Shown piece after piece: positions 30,431-37,711 of a stretch of DNA of 37,711 nt. The translations under genes and the position numbers were made by a program. The stretch spans positions 1-37,711 of the forward strand of contig SVOA01000015.1 in assembly GCA_015066635.1 (NCBI GenBank), given 5' to 3'. Under the pieces are notes generated by a model. That model was not told where the DNA came from and ran no database searches. It saw only the letters and a program-made list of their open reading frames with translations. Numbering within the stretch: the first letter of the stretch is position 1; each line of letters opens with the position of its first letter. Source of the stretch: Oscillospiraceae bacterium. GTDB lineage: Bacteria > Bacillota > Clostridia > Oscillospirales > Acutalibacteraceae.

Positions 30431-31414
30431 ATGGCTAAACTTAAAAATGCGATTGGCCTGGAGGTCACTTCAAACGAAATCAGGGCAGTTGAAATAAACC
30501 GTTCAAACGGTGTGTTTTCAGTCCTTGCCTGCGGTAAGATTCCTCTTGCCGAGGGTATTATCGAAGAAGGCTTTATCAGAGATGCAGACAGATTTAATAT
30601 TGCACTTACGGAGCTTCTTACAAACGGCGGTTTCAAAACGACCGATATAGTTGTCGGAATAAATAATGAGAATGTTATTATGAGATATGCAACTTTCCCG
30701 AAGGTTTCATCCGACAAGCTTCGCAACATGGTTCTTTTACAGGCTCAGGAGTTTATCCCGATTCCCGTACAGGAAATGGAAATAGACTACGTTGTAGCGG
30801 GCGACGGCGTTAATGACGCAGGTCAGGATGTTACAAACGTTATGCTTGTTGCCGCAAGAAGAAATATGATAGAGCAGTACATAAATATTCTTTCTGCTTC
30901 CAAGCTTCAGGTCATTGATGTTGACTGTTCTCTCCTTTCACTTTGCCGCGGACTTCGCAAGGGTGTTGTCGGCGAGGAGAAATACGGTATTATCAATATT
31001 ACCGAGGACCTGCTTAACTTCCTTGTAATTCAGAAGGACGAGATTTCACTTGTCCGTTCAATCAATATTCCCGAGAGAGTCGAGGAAAATGTCGTAAGAC
31101 TCTTTAAGGACGCAAAGGACGACGCTCAGCTTAAAGAAGATATTGAGCAGACAGGTATAGTTATAGGTCAGGAAACCGCATCGTCAATAAGCTATTATTC
31201 GATGCAGCATGAGAGTCCGGTTGAAAAGATGTTCTTACTGAGCACTCTCCCCTGCAACAAGGAGCTTGCTGCGGAGATTTCAAATTACTCATCGGGTCTT
31301 CCGATTACTGTTCCGGATTTCTATTCCGGCAGCAACTTCGGACTTGATCAGCAGATTATAAATGAATTTGCAGGTTGTATCGGACTTGGAATTCAGGCAT
31401 TGGAGGTAAAGTAA
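30431..31414 (+). CDS. pilM: PilM actin-like pilus assembly protein
   Basis: 327 residues, ATG behind TAGGAGAGAG. A cytoplasmic actin/FtsA-fold ATP-binding protein. IGLEVTSNEIRAVEI is the first phosphate loop, VVGINNENVIMRYATFP is the usual second strand pair, and the QAQEFIPIPVQEMEIDYVV stretch is characteristic of PilM. PilM binds the cytoplasmic tail of PilN and links the membrane ring to PilB. Directly followed by pilN (stop TAA then GTG). Confidence 0.92.
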   Translation: MAKLKNAIGLEVTSNEIRAVEINRSNGVFSVLACGKIPLAEGIIEEGFIRDADRFNIALTELLTNGGFKTTDIVVGINNENVIMRYATFPKVSSDKLRNMVLLQAQEFIPIPVQEMEIDYVVAGDGVNDAGQDVTNVMLVAARRNMIEQYINILSASKLQVIDVDCSLLSLCRGLRKGVVGEEKYGIINITEDLLNFLVIQKDEISLVRSINIPERVEENVVRLFKDAKDDAQLKEDIEQTGIVIGQETASSISYYSMQHESPVEKMFLLSTLPCNKELAAEISNYSSGLPITVPDFYSGSNFGLDQQIINEFAGCIGLGIQALEVK

Positions 31415-32107
31415 GTGTTTAGAGTTAGTTTGTTGCCTGACAGTTACAGGCGCCATCTGCAGAGCAGACAAAAAATTGACATCGTATCAAAAATCGCACT
31501 TGTTATACTCGTATGCTTGTTCATAGTTTACGGCGGAGTTGCAATTAAGAGCGGTATCCTCAAGACAAAGCTTAAAAAGATTAACACAAAGAATGCGGCT
31601 ATTGAGGCGAGATTCCCCGAGCTTGAGGAGTACAGAAACATTTATAATGAGCTTCTTGCTTCAAAGAAGGTTGTTGACAGCATTACTCCCCATGATACAG
31701 AGGCAGTACAGTTCCTGACAATTATTGCGAACGAGACACCCGATTATGTACAGATTAACGAGATTGACCTCACGGATTGGTTTGTCAGCGGTACGCTCAC
31801 TCTTGACTGCACTGTTCAGAATTATGAGGATATGAAGTCATATCAGTCTCTCTTTGAAACAGATGAAATGAAAGAGACAATTAAAATGGTTGAACGCACA
31901 AGCGTTGAAAAGACCATAACTCAGGACGGCTCGAGCGTCAGATTTACGCTTGTGCTCAGTCTGTCAAACGCTATCGAAGTACCTACATCGGCAGCACAGT
32001 ATGTTGTAGTTACCGACGATAAGGGCAACGAGGTTACAAACGCTGAGGGCGAGGTTCAGACCACAGAGGTTACGACCGAAGAAACTACAGCGGCAGCGGA
32101 GGAGTGA
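31415..32107 (+). CDS. pilN: PilN inner-membrane alignment protein
   Basis: 230 residues, GTG start directly after the pilM stop with GGAGG 8 bases upstream. The cytoplasmic N-terminus carries the PilM-binding motif as VSLLPDSYR (family INLLPxxxR). A single membrane helix (about 27-45), then a coiled coil (LKTKLKKINTKNAAIEARF) and a beta-rich extracytoplasmic ferredoxin-like domain with QINEIDLTDWFVSGTLTL. The tail is Thr/Glu-rich (TTEVTTEETTAAAEE), unusual for PilN and perhaps a wall-side linker. Confidence 0.9.
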   Translation: MFRVSLLPDSYRRHLQSRQKIDIVSKIALVILVCLFIVYGGVAIKSGILKTKLKKINTKNAAIEARFPELEEYRNIYNELLASKKVVDSITPHDTEAVQFLTIIANETPDYVQINEIDLTDWFVSGTLTLDCTVQNYEDMKSYQSLFETDEMKETIKMVERTSVEKTITQDGSSVRFTLVLSLSNAIEVPTSAAQYVVVTDDKGNEVTNAEGEVQTTEVTTEETTAAAEE

Positions 32108-32113
32108 TAAACT

Positions 32114-32704
32114 ATGGCATTAAGTGATGTTCTCAAAAAGAAAGAGGCTACCGGCGAAGCATCCGCAAAGGAAGCCAAGGAAAAGAAAAACATAATGGAT
32201 GATGTCAGACTTGTCATTGCCATAATTGTTGTTGCCTGTATTGCGCTTATCGCTCTGATTGTTTATACAACAGGCGTTATCAACCAGACAAATGCGCAGA
32301 TAGATTCCGCAAAGCAGAAGTATCAGCAGAATCAGGCTGAGATAGCAAACCTGCTTGCACTTCAGGCAAGAAGCGGCGACTATATTGCCCAGAAAGAGCA
32401 GTATGACAGTATGATTTCTTCCGATCAGCTTGATTCTACCGAGATAATGATAGATCTCGACAAATTCGCGGCTGACCATAACTGCGTTCTGGAGTCAATT
32501 ACATTCGACGACATAACAAATACGGGTCTTGTAAATCAGATTGCCGCAAACGTTAAAATCAACGGTTCATTTGCGGATGTTATGAAGTTCTGTCAGGACA
32601 CCGTTAATTCAAACCCGATTAAGAGAATTGATACAATTAAGTTGGCTAAGAACAACAACACCGGCATGACTGCCGAGTTGGTAATTGTGGAATTTTCAAA
32701 ATAA
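32114..32704 (+). CDS. pilO: PilO inner-membrane alignment protein
   Basis: 196 residues, ATG 11 bases after GGAGG inside the end of pilN. A short Lys/Glu-rich cytoplasmic part, one membrane helix (about 33-55), a coiled coil (INQTNAQIDSAKQKYQQNQA) and a C-terminal PilO-type domain (FADHNCVLESITFDDI onward, ending TAELVIVEFSK). It forms the heterodimeric ring with PilN that should contact the GspC/PilP-like protein. Sequence similarity in this family is low; position between pilN and pilB carries much of the call. Confidence 0.82.
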   Translation: MALSDVLKKKEATGEASAKEAKEKKNIMDDVRLVIAIIVVACIALIALIVYTTGVINQTNAQIDSAKQKYQQNQAEIANLLALQARSGDYIAQKEQYDSMISSDQLDSTEIMIDLDKFAADHNCVLESITFDDITNTGLVNQIAANVKINGSFADVMKFCQDTVNSNPIKRIDTIKLAKNNNTGMTAELVIVEFSK

Positions 32705-32740
32705 GAGCAATATTATATATCAGGGAGATAGGTTGTTAAT

Positions 32741-34432
32741 ATGACAAACGGCAACGTTATTGTACCCGGCAGCATAGGCGACAAGCTGATAGCTCAGGGT
32801 ATTATAACCGAAGAACAGCTTAACGAAGCGTTAGAAATTCAAAAGACAAGTAAAAATTTAATCGGTAATATTCTTACGCAGCTCGGATATTGTACTGAGG
32901 ACGATATCGCAAAAGCACTTGCGAAAAAAACGGGGTATAAATACGTATCTATTAACGAAACCGGCGTAAATATGGCGGTTGCAAACCTTATTACTCCCGA
33001 AATGGCATTGAGAAACAATGTCCTCCCGCTTTACCAGGAAGGTAAGACGATTTACGTTGCGATGAAAAATCCCAACGACATTATCACTATTGATAACCTT
33101 CGTCTTATGACCGGTGCGGAAATCGTTCCCGCAGTTGTTCCCGATATGGAGCTTGACGCTGCTATCGAGAATTTCGCCAATATGAATTCCACCCTCGACA
33201 GCTATGACGAGGAGGAAGATGCTATCCAGGAGCAGGATCTTTCCGAGGAGCTGTCCATTGACGATAAGCCCGCTGTTATGCTTGTTAATCAGGTTATTAA
33301 CAACGCTATCAAGTCAGGCGCATCGGACGTTCATATTGAGGCTCTTGAAAAGCATATGAGAGTCCGTTTCAGAATAGACGGTGTTTTGCAGGAGGTTCTT
33401 ACAAATACCATCAAGCTTTTCCCGTCAGTCGTATCCAGAGTTAAGGTTCTGGGCGGCATGGACATCGCGGAGAAGCGTATTCCCCAGGACGGCCGTGCCA
33501 CGGTAAGATTTGAAGACAGAACGCTTGACCTTCGTATCGCCACAATGCCTACGGTATTCGGCGAGAAGATAGTTCTCCGTCTTTTGGAAAGAACACAGGG
33601 TGTTGTTAAGCTTAAGGATCTGCACTTCTCAGAGCGTCAGTACGACCGATTTGAAAAGGCAATTCACATGCCCTACGGCTTTATACTTGTTACAGGACCT
33701 ACAGGTTCCGGTAAATCCACAACCCTTTATGCGGTTCTTGACGAGATAAGCCAGATAGAAAAGAATACTATTACACTTGAGGACCCCGTTGAGCGCCGTA
33801 TGGCAGGTATCAACCAGGTTCAGATGAATAACAGAGCAGGTATGACCTTTGCGGCAGCTCTCCGTTCGGTATTGCGTTCCGACCCTGATATCGTCATGGT
33901 CGGTGAAATCCGAGACAGTGAGACGGCAAAAATCGCTATTGAGGCCGCTCTTACGGGACATATGGTTCTCTCGACACTGCATACAAACGATGCCCCCGGC
34001 GCCGTTACGCGTCTTGACGAAATGGGCGTTGAGCCGTTCCTTACTGCATCTTCACTTGTCGGAGTTCTTGCACAGCGACTTGTCAGAAAACTTTGTCCAA
34101 AGTGCAAGGAAGCATATACAATTTCAAAGGAAGAACTGCTTAAAATTCTTCCCGACCTCCCGGTTGATGAATATCCGGGCGAGGAATTTACACTTTACAG
34201 ACCCAAGGGCTGCATAACCTGTAACAATACAGGTTATAAAGGCCGAGAGGCAGTATTCGAGTATCTTACGGTTACAGAGGAAATGAAACGACTTATTCTT
34301 GACAGAGCAAACGTTGCTCAGGTTAAGGAACTCGCCATTAAGCAGGGTATGCATACGCTTAAAGACGAGGGTATTTACAAGGTTATGCGAGGAAGAACAT
34401 CATTAGAGGAATTGTTGAGAGTTATCGTTTAA
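32741..34432 (+). CDS. pilB: PilB/GspE pilus extension ATPase
   Basis: 563 residues, ATG with AGG upstream. An N-terminal MshEN/T2SSE-N domain (about 13-145: IGDKLIAQGIITEEQLNEAL) is known in other members to bind cyclic-di-GMP. The ATPase domain has Walker A GPTGSGKST (319-327), Asp box TLEDPVE, Walker B DIVMVGEIRDSETA and His box STLHTNDA. A zinc-binding tetra-Cys unit follows (CPKC and, after about 45 residues, CITC). It powers pilus polymerisation opposite to PilT. Confidence 0.94.
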   Translation: MTNGNVIVPGSIGDKLIAQGIITEEQLNEALEIQKTSKNLIGNILTQLGYCTEDDIAKALAKKTGYKYVSINETGVNMAVANLITPEMALRNNVLPLYQEGKTIYVAMKNPNDIITIDNLRLMTGAEIVPAVVPDMELDAAIENFANMNSTLDSYDEEEDAIQEQDLSEELSIDDKPAVMLVNQVINNAIKSGASDVHIEALEKHMRVRFRIDGVLQEVLTNTIKLFPSVVSRVKVLGGMDIAEKRIPQDGRATVRFEDRTLDLRIATMPTVFGEKIVLRLLERTQGVVKLKDLHFSERQYDRFEKAIHMPYGFILVTGPTGSGKSTTLYAVLDEISQIEKNTITLEDPVERRMAGINQVQMNNRAGMTFAAALRSVLRSDPDIVMVGEIRDSETAKIAIEAALTGHMVLSTLHTNDAPGAVTRLDEMGVEPFLTASSLVGVLAQRLVRKLCPKCKEAYTISKEELLKILPDLPVDEYPGEEFTLYRPKGCITCNNTGYKGREAVFEYLTVTEEMKRLILDRANVAQVKELAIKQGMHTLKDEGIYKVMRGRTSLEELLRVIV

Positions 34433-34466
34433 TCACATTTTATGTATACAAAAAAGGGTGATGAGT

Positions 34467-36170
34467 ATGAAGAAAAAAGTGAATAACAACAGCGGCTTTG
34501 CGCTGGCAGGTACTCTGGTACTGTTGTTTGTTCTCTCCCTTATGGGAACGGCAATGTTTACCTACAGTATTTCTTCTCTGAGGACGGTTCGCTTTTCTTC
34601 AGAACGCAAAAAGGCTGAATATCTTGCCAAAGCAGGCGTTGAGGCCGCTGCATACGCTTATCAGACAGCGTCAAGCGAGCAGAATTCACTCGGCACAGAC
34701 CGTCAGAAGGCATTTTCCGCCTTCATAAGGGAAATGGCAACCCAGGACTCAGAGGGTAACTACACAAAATCAGCCACAAGTAATAAGGTTTATCTGGGGT
34801 ACAACAAGACTAGCCATAAATACGAATTTATGGAGACGGAACCCTCTGCAGAAACTTATATCTACATAGGCTGGTATGAGGTTACGCTTAAAAAGACGGA
34901 GCTTGAGTATCAGGATATTTACAGTTCAACCGATGTTATAGTCGGTTCTGCGATGCAGTTCAAGGCGGTCGGACATTCGGCAAAGAATTCCGAGGTTGTT
35001 GCCTCCGCAAGCGGATATGTTCCCGATGCGGTCAATGCGAGCGTTGCGGGTTACTACAATGATAACGGCGTTATCGAGTATCCTACCGGAGCTACGCAGA
35101 GCGACGCGGCATCGTTAAAGCCTTACACCAAGCTCGGCGATGACATTAAGATTAAGATTCAGAGAGAGTATCTGACAAAGCTTTTCCAGTGGATTATGGG
35201 CAGCACAACCCTTACTCTCAAGGAAATTACGATTAAGCCCTTTGCGGCAAGCTCGGCAGGTAATATGATTCTTACCGCGCCCGCAAATACGGACACTATC
35301 AGATTCAAGAGATATTCGAGCGACGTTCCTTCTTCGGGAAAGTTTCTTCAGGACAGCAACTCGGCTATCTTTGCATCAACACAGAATATTTTCCTGCAGG
35401 GCAACCTCAATGTTACGCCTATAACCGGCGGCTTTAACGTAGCCTATCTTGTAGGTAAAAACATTGTTATCGGCGGTAATATTGAAATGTATGTATATTG
35501 CCTTCCGCCCTCATCCAACCAGTCCCTTTTCAGAGCGCTGTGGAATACATACGTTCAGAAGGGCTACGGTCTCGGTAAGGTCGTAATCGGCGTTCCCGTT
35601 GTCAGCAAAAAGGTTGTTGACGCTCAGGGACATGAGACCACGATTAACGAAATAGAGCCTCCGATAAACGACCCGACCAGAACGGGCGTACTTAACGGAG
35701 CAGATTTCACAAGGGCAGGTAAGGTTTATTTCGGCGGTAACGTTACGGTTACGGTTGAGATAGCTAATGAAGGTAAACACCGTTACAGAATGTTTAACTC
35801 GGGCGACGTATATTACTTCAATGCGGAGTCGCACGTTATTACCGAGAACGACAACGTTCAGAACCAGACAGAGGATATAACATACGGTATTGACCTTCTT
35901 CAGTACTTCCTTGAGGACGCTATTGAAAACAACAGATACGGTCCTACAACTTCAAACAGATTCAGAACTATCTTAAAGTTCTACTACGGCACGGATAACG
36001 GCAGCACGATAGTTACAACAAATAACTATGTAAATGTCGGCGGTTCGACAAACGACGCAATGTTCAAGATTCCTACCAACGATACGGCGCGTTATTCCGA
36101 GTTGGTTGTTCCCGATCCGTCAAGCGCATCCGCACTTGTCTGGACGACAACAGATAACTACAAAGAATAA
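34467..36170 (+). CDS. PilX/GspK-like large minor pilin
   Basis: 567 residues. The ATG at 34467 is chosen because GGGTG (34456-34460) serves as its ribosome site; GTG 34458 and ATG 34461 fall inside or beside it. The N-terminus is basic, KKKVNNNSG, then FALAGTLVLLFVLSLMGTAMF, a type IV pilin-like helix after a possible prepilin peptidase Gly. Position +5 is Gly, not Glu, as in tip-located GspK/PilX-type proteins, which need no Glu5. The mature part is far longer than a normal PilX and has SAGNMILTAPANTDTIRF and repeated QNIFLQGNLNVTP-type strands suggestive of a beta-helix. Likely a tip or adhesin subunit. Confidence 0.75.
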   Translation: MKKKVNNNSGFALAGTLVLLFVLSLMGTAMFTYSISSLRTVRFSSERKKAEYLAKAGVEAAAYAYQTASSEQNSLGTDRQKAFSAFIREMATQDSEGNYTKSATSNKVYLGYNKTSHKYEFMETEPSAETYIYIGWYEVTLKKTELEYQDIYSSTDVIVGSAMQFKAVGHSAKNSEVVASASGYVPDAVNASVAGYYNDNGVIEYPTGATQSDAASLKPYTKLGDDIKIKIQREYLTKLFQWIMGSTTLTLKEITIKPFAASSAGNMILTAPANTDTIRFKRYSSDVPSSGKFLQDSNSAIFASTQNIFLQGNLNVTPITGGFNVAYLVGKNIVIGGNIEMYVYCLPPSSNQSLFRALWNTYVQKGYGLGKVVIGVPVVSKKVVDAQGHETTINEIEPPINDPTRTGVLNGADFTRAGKVYFGGNVTVTVEIANEGKHRYRMFNSGDVYYFNAESHVITENDNVQNQTEDITYGIDLLQYFLEDAIENNRYGPTTSNRFRTILKFYYGTDNGSTIVTTNNYVNVGGSTNDAMFKIPTNDTARYSELVVPDPSSASALVWTTTDNYKE

Positions 36171-36193
36171 TTTGAGAAATGGAGGTAAATATT

Positions 36194-37705
36194 ATGCGAG
36201 AAAGACTAAGACGCCTTAAAAAGCCATTAGCCTCCCGCAGCGGTATGACGCTGACAGAAGTTCTGGTAGCGATGACAATACTTGTTATTATCTTTACTGT
36301 ATTTACACCTCTGTTTTATCAGTACTATAATAACGTGCATACGGCGGGAGAGATTACGCAGACTTCTTATCAGAAGCAGAGTCTTATGGAGAGACTTATT
36401 GCCAATAAGGGCAGTAACTCCTATGACCTTGTAGGTGAGGGAAACGTGTCTTACGAAACGCCCTGCGCAGGCGTTCCCATCAAAATCAGCATTAAAAACG
36501 ACACGGGCAAAAATATAGATTTTACTGCCGAGGGTACACAGCTGGACGGTACGGTTATTATGTCCAACTATGCTACCACAAGCGAAAATGACTATGTAAC
36601 CTATGTCGGCGTTGATGCAGGATTAAGACTTTCCTGCTTCCCCAATGTTATCTCTGACGACTTCTCAAGAAAAACCATTTTCGTAGTTGCTACGGGTTTT
36701 GAGTTTTCAAGCAAAGATAACTGGATATTCAACGTAAACTATACAGGACACACCAATGAGAATATTAAAGGCAGCTATGTTGACGGTCCCACCCTTTATA
36801 CAGATTTGACCGGTAAAAAGACCATAGCAAAATTCACGCTTTACGGCGCGAACGATTATGTATGCTTTGAGAATTCTCCCATGACGATTCGCTGTAACGG
36901 AATTCCGCTTCAGGTTGACATTACGGCTCCCGAAATCATCATGGTCGGCGAAGGTCTTAATAACGCAAAGAACAACAAAGATGACCGTTACTACTATGCC
37001 ACTGCAGGCGTTGACGAGGACGGACAGCTTGAGATTATCGCAAAAAAAATGAAGGGCGATGCAAAGCTTAACACCGCCATGAACGATGTTGAGTGGGTAC
37101 AGCCCGAAATGGGTAACAACAATACCGATGTCAAGGGCAGACAGTACGGTTACTACATCATGGGCGGCGACGCCGGCGAAATCAGACGCTTTAAGCAGAA
37201 GTCCAACGGTAACTACACCTGGGGCGGCGACAATGTCGTTCTGTACTCAAAGGGCTTTAATGTCAGATGTAACGGAACGGGCAATGCTTCAGACCTTGTA
37301 AGCCCCTCGTGGGAAGGCAGTTATTCGAGCGTTAACAGAACTACCGCATTGGGCTCGGGATATACGGACAAACAAATAAAATTTGTCGAGTCCTATGTCG
37401 GCACCTCGAGTACGTTCTTCCAGATGTATCACTCGAGCAGTAACAAGAGATGCTTTGCATATATTTACAAAAACAACGGAGAGGTAGTTCCCGACTGGAA
37501 TGCATTCTTCTATGTTAATAAGGATACTGCCGGCGGTTTGTGGGGTCTTACTACTTACAGATTCTCTGTAATGACTCCATCCTATGCAACATTTACGGCG
37601 GACACCAAGAGAAATGAGAGAGACGATACCAAGACGGCTCAGGTTTATTATCTGAGCCGTCTTGGTATCGTCTCTCTCATTTCTCTTGGTGTCCGCCGTA
37701 AATGA
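36194..37705 (+). CDS. Prepilin-type protein, truncated by an assembly foldback
   Basis: ATG at 36194 is preceded by GGAGGT (36181-36186); the in-frame ATG at 36179 overlaps that ribosome site and is rejected. After a basic leader (RERLRRLKKPLASRSG) comes the class III prepilin cleavage site G-M and the helix TLTEVLVAMTILVIIF with Glu at +5. The extracellular region is long (over 450 residues) and Asn/Gly/Tyr-rich with no recognised domain. The reading frame is credible only to about 37642-37651: the last ~18 residues are read from the reverse complement of the preceding coding sequence, so the stop at 37703-37705 is false and the gene is incomplete. Confidence 0.75.
   Translation: MRERLRRLKKPLASRSGMTLTEVLVAMTILVIIFTVFTPLFYQYYNNVHTAGEITQTSYQKQSLMERLIANKGSNSYDLVGEGNVSYETPCAGVPIKISIKNDTGKNIDFTAEGTQLDGTVIMSNYATTSENDYVTYVGVDAGLRLSCFPNVISDDFSRKTIFVVATGFEFSSKDNWIFNVNYTGHTNENIKGSYVDGPTLYTDLTGKKTIAKFTLYGANDYVCFENSPMTIRCNGIPLQVDITAPEIIMVGEGLNNAKNNKDDRYYYATAGVDEDGQLEIIAKKMKGDAKLNTAMNDVEWVQPEMGNNNTDVKGRQYGYYIMGGDAGEIRRFKQKSNGNYTWGGDNVVLYSKGFNVRCNGTGNASDLVSPSWEGSYSSVNRTTALGSGYTDKQIKFVESYVGTSSTFFQMYHSSSNKRCFAYIYKNNGEVVPDWNAFFYVNKDTAGGLWGLTTYRFSVMTPSYATFTADTKRNERDDTKTAQVYYLSRLGIVSLISLGVRRK
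37590..37704. repeat. Perfect 53-bp inverted repeat at the contig end
   Basis: Bases 37590-37642 are exactly complementary to 37652-37704 around the 9-base centre GTTTATTAT. The left arm is inside the prepilin coding sequence. The final 12 bases (AAATGAGAGAGA, 37700-37711) also repeat 37612-37623 in direct orientation. Confidence 0.95.
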
Positions 37706-37711
37706 GAGAGA

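Noticed and set aside
37643-37705. Last ~18 residues of the final open frame as a genuine C-terminus
   Set aside because: They are translated from the reverse-complement arm of the foldback.
1-37711. Mobile elements, CRISPR, tRNA or rRNA genes
   Set aside because: No transposase, terminal repeats with target duplication, spaced direct repeats or cloverleaf sequences were found; intergenic space is small except at 11827-12513.

Overview
The window looks like a metagenome-assembled or draft-genome contig from a monoderm gut-type Clostridia, most likely the Ruminococcaceae/Oscillospiraceae group. This is inferred from three things: strong Gram-positive ribosome binding sites (GGAGG cores 6-9 bases before starts), signal peptides ending in AFA, and a gene mix of dockerin-like and cohesin-like surface proteins, an archaeal-type prolyl-tRNA synthetase and a Gram-positive type IV pilus operon. 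No rRNA, tRNA, CRISPR array, transposase or phage gene is visible.

Region 1 (1-1470): the C-terminal end of a Gly-rich secreted or surface protein meets a convergent D-2-hydroxyacid dehydrogenase across a shared terminator. Region 2 (1522-9255): a tightly overlapping metabolic operon driven by one good promoter. It encodes a TVP38/DedA-type membrane protein, a galactokinase-family kinase, two M42 aminopeptidases, a GNAT acetyltransferase, a PLP-dependent methionine gamma-lyase/aluminium-resistance family enzyme and a phosphohexomutase. Region 3 (9265-11826): acyl carrier protein, prolyl-tRNA synthetase and a lipoprotein, with a promoter before and a strong terminator after.

Region 4 (11827-20329): a 690-base non-coding stretch with palindromes, a promoter and a roughly 360-nt structured leader. 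It is followed by a 1731-residue secreted protein with a dockerin-like C-terminus and by two secreted cohesin-like proteins, one of which also carries a dockerin-like pair. Region 5 (20406-23814): a compact cassette that looks like a RiPP (ribosomally made, modified peptide) locus. It has a 40-residue precursor-like peptide followed by a UUCG-loop terminator, an HprK-like kinase, a PqqD-type recognition protein, an S24/S26-type protease and an ABC exporter. No radical-SAM, lasso-cyclase, YcaO or lanthipeptide enzyme is present, which makes it the best candidate here for an undescribed system.

Region 6 (23897-25396): a Wzz/BY-kinase fusion with an 11-tyrosine tail. Region 7 (25503-end): a type IV pilus/type II secretion-like operon in the order GspC/PilP-like, LysM plus secretin N-domains (no channel domain), PilT, PilC, PilM, PilN, PilO, PilB, a PilX/GspK-like protein and a class III-type prepilin. 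The last 122 bases contain a perfect 53-bp foldback and are probably an assembly artefact, so the last prepilin is truncated and its apparent C-terminus is not real.
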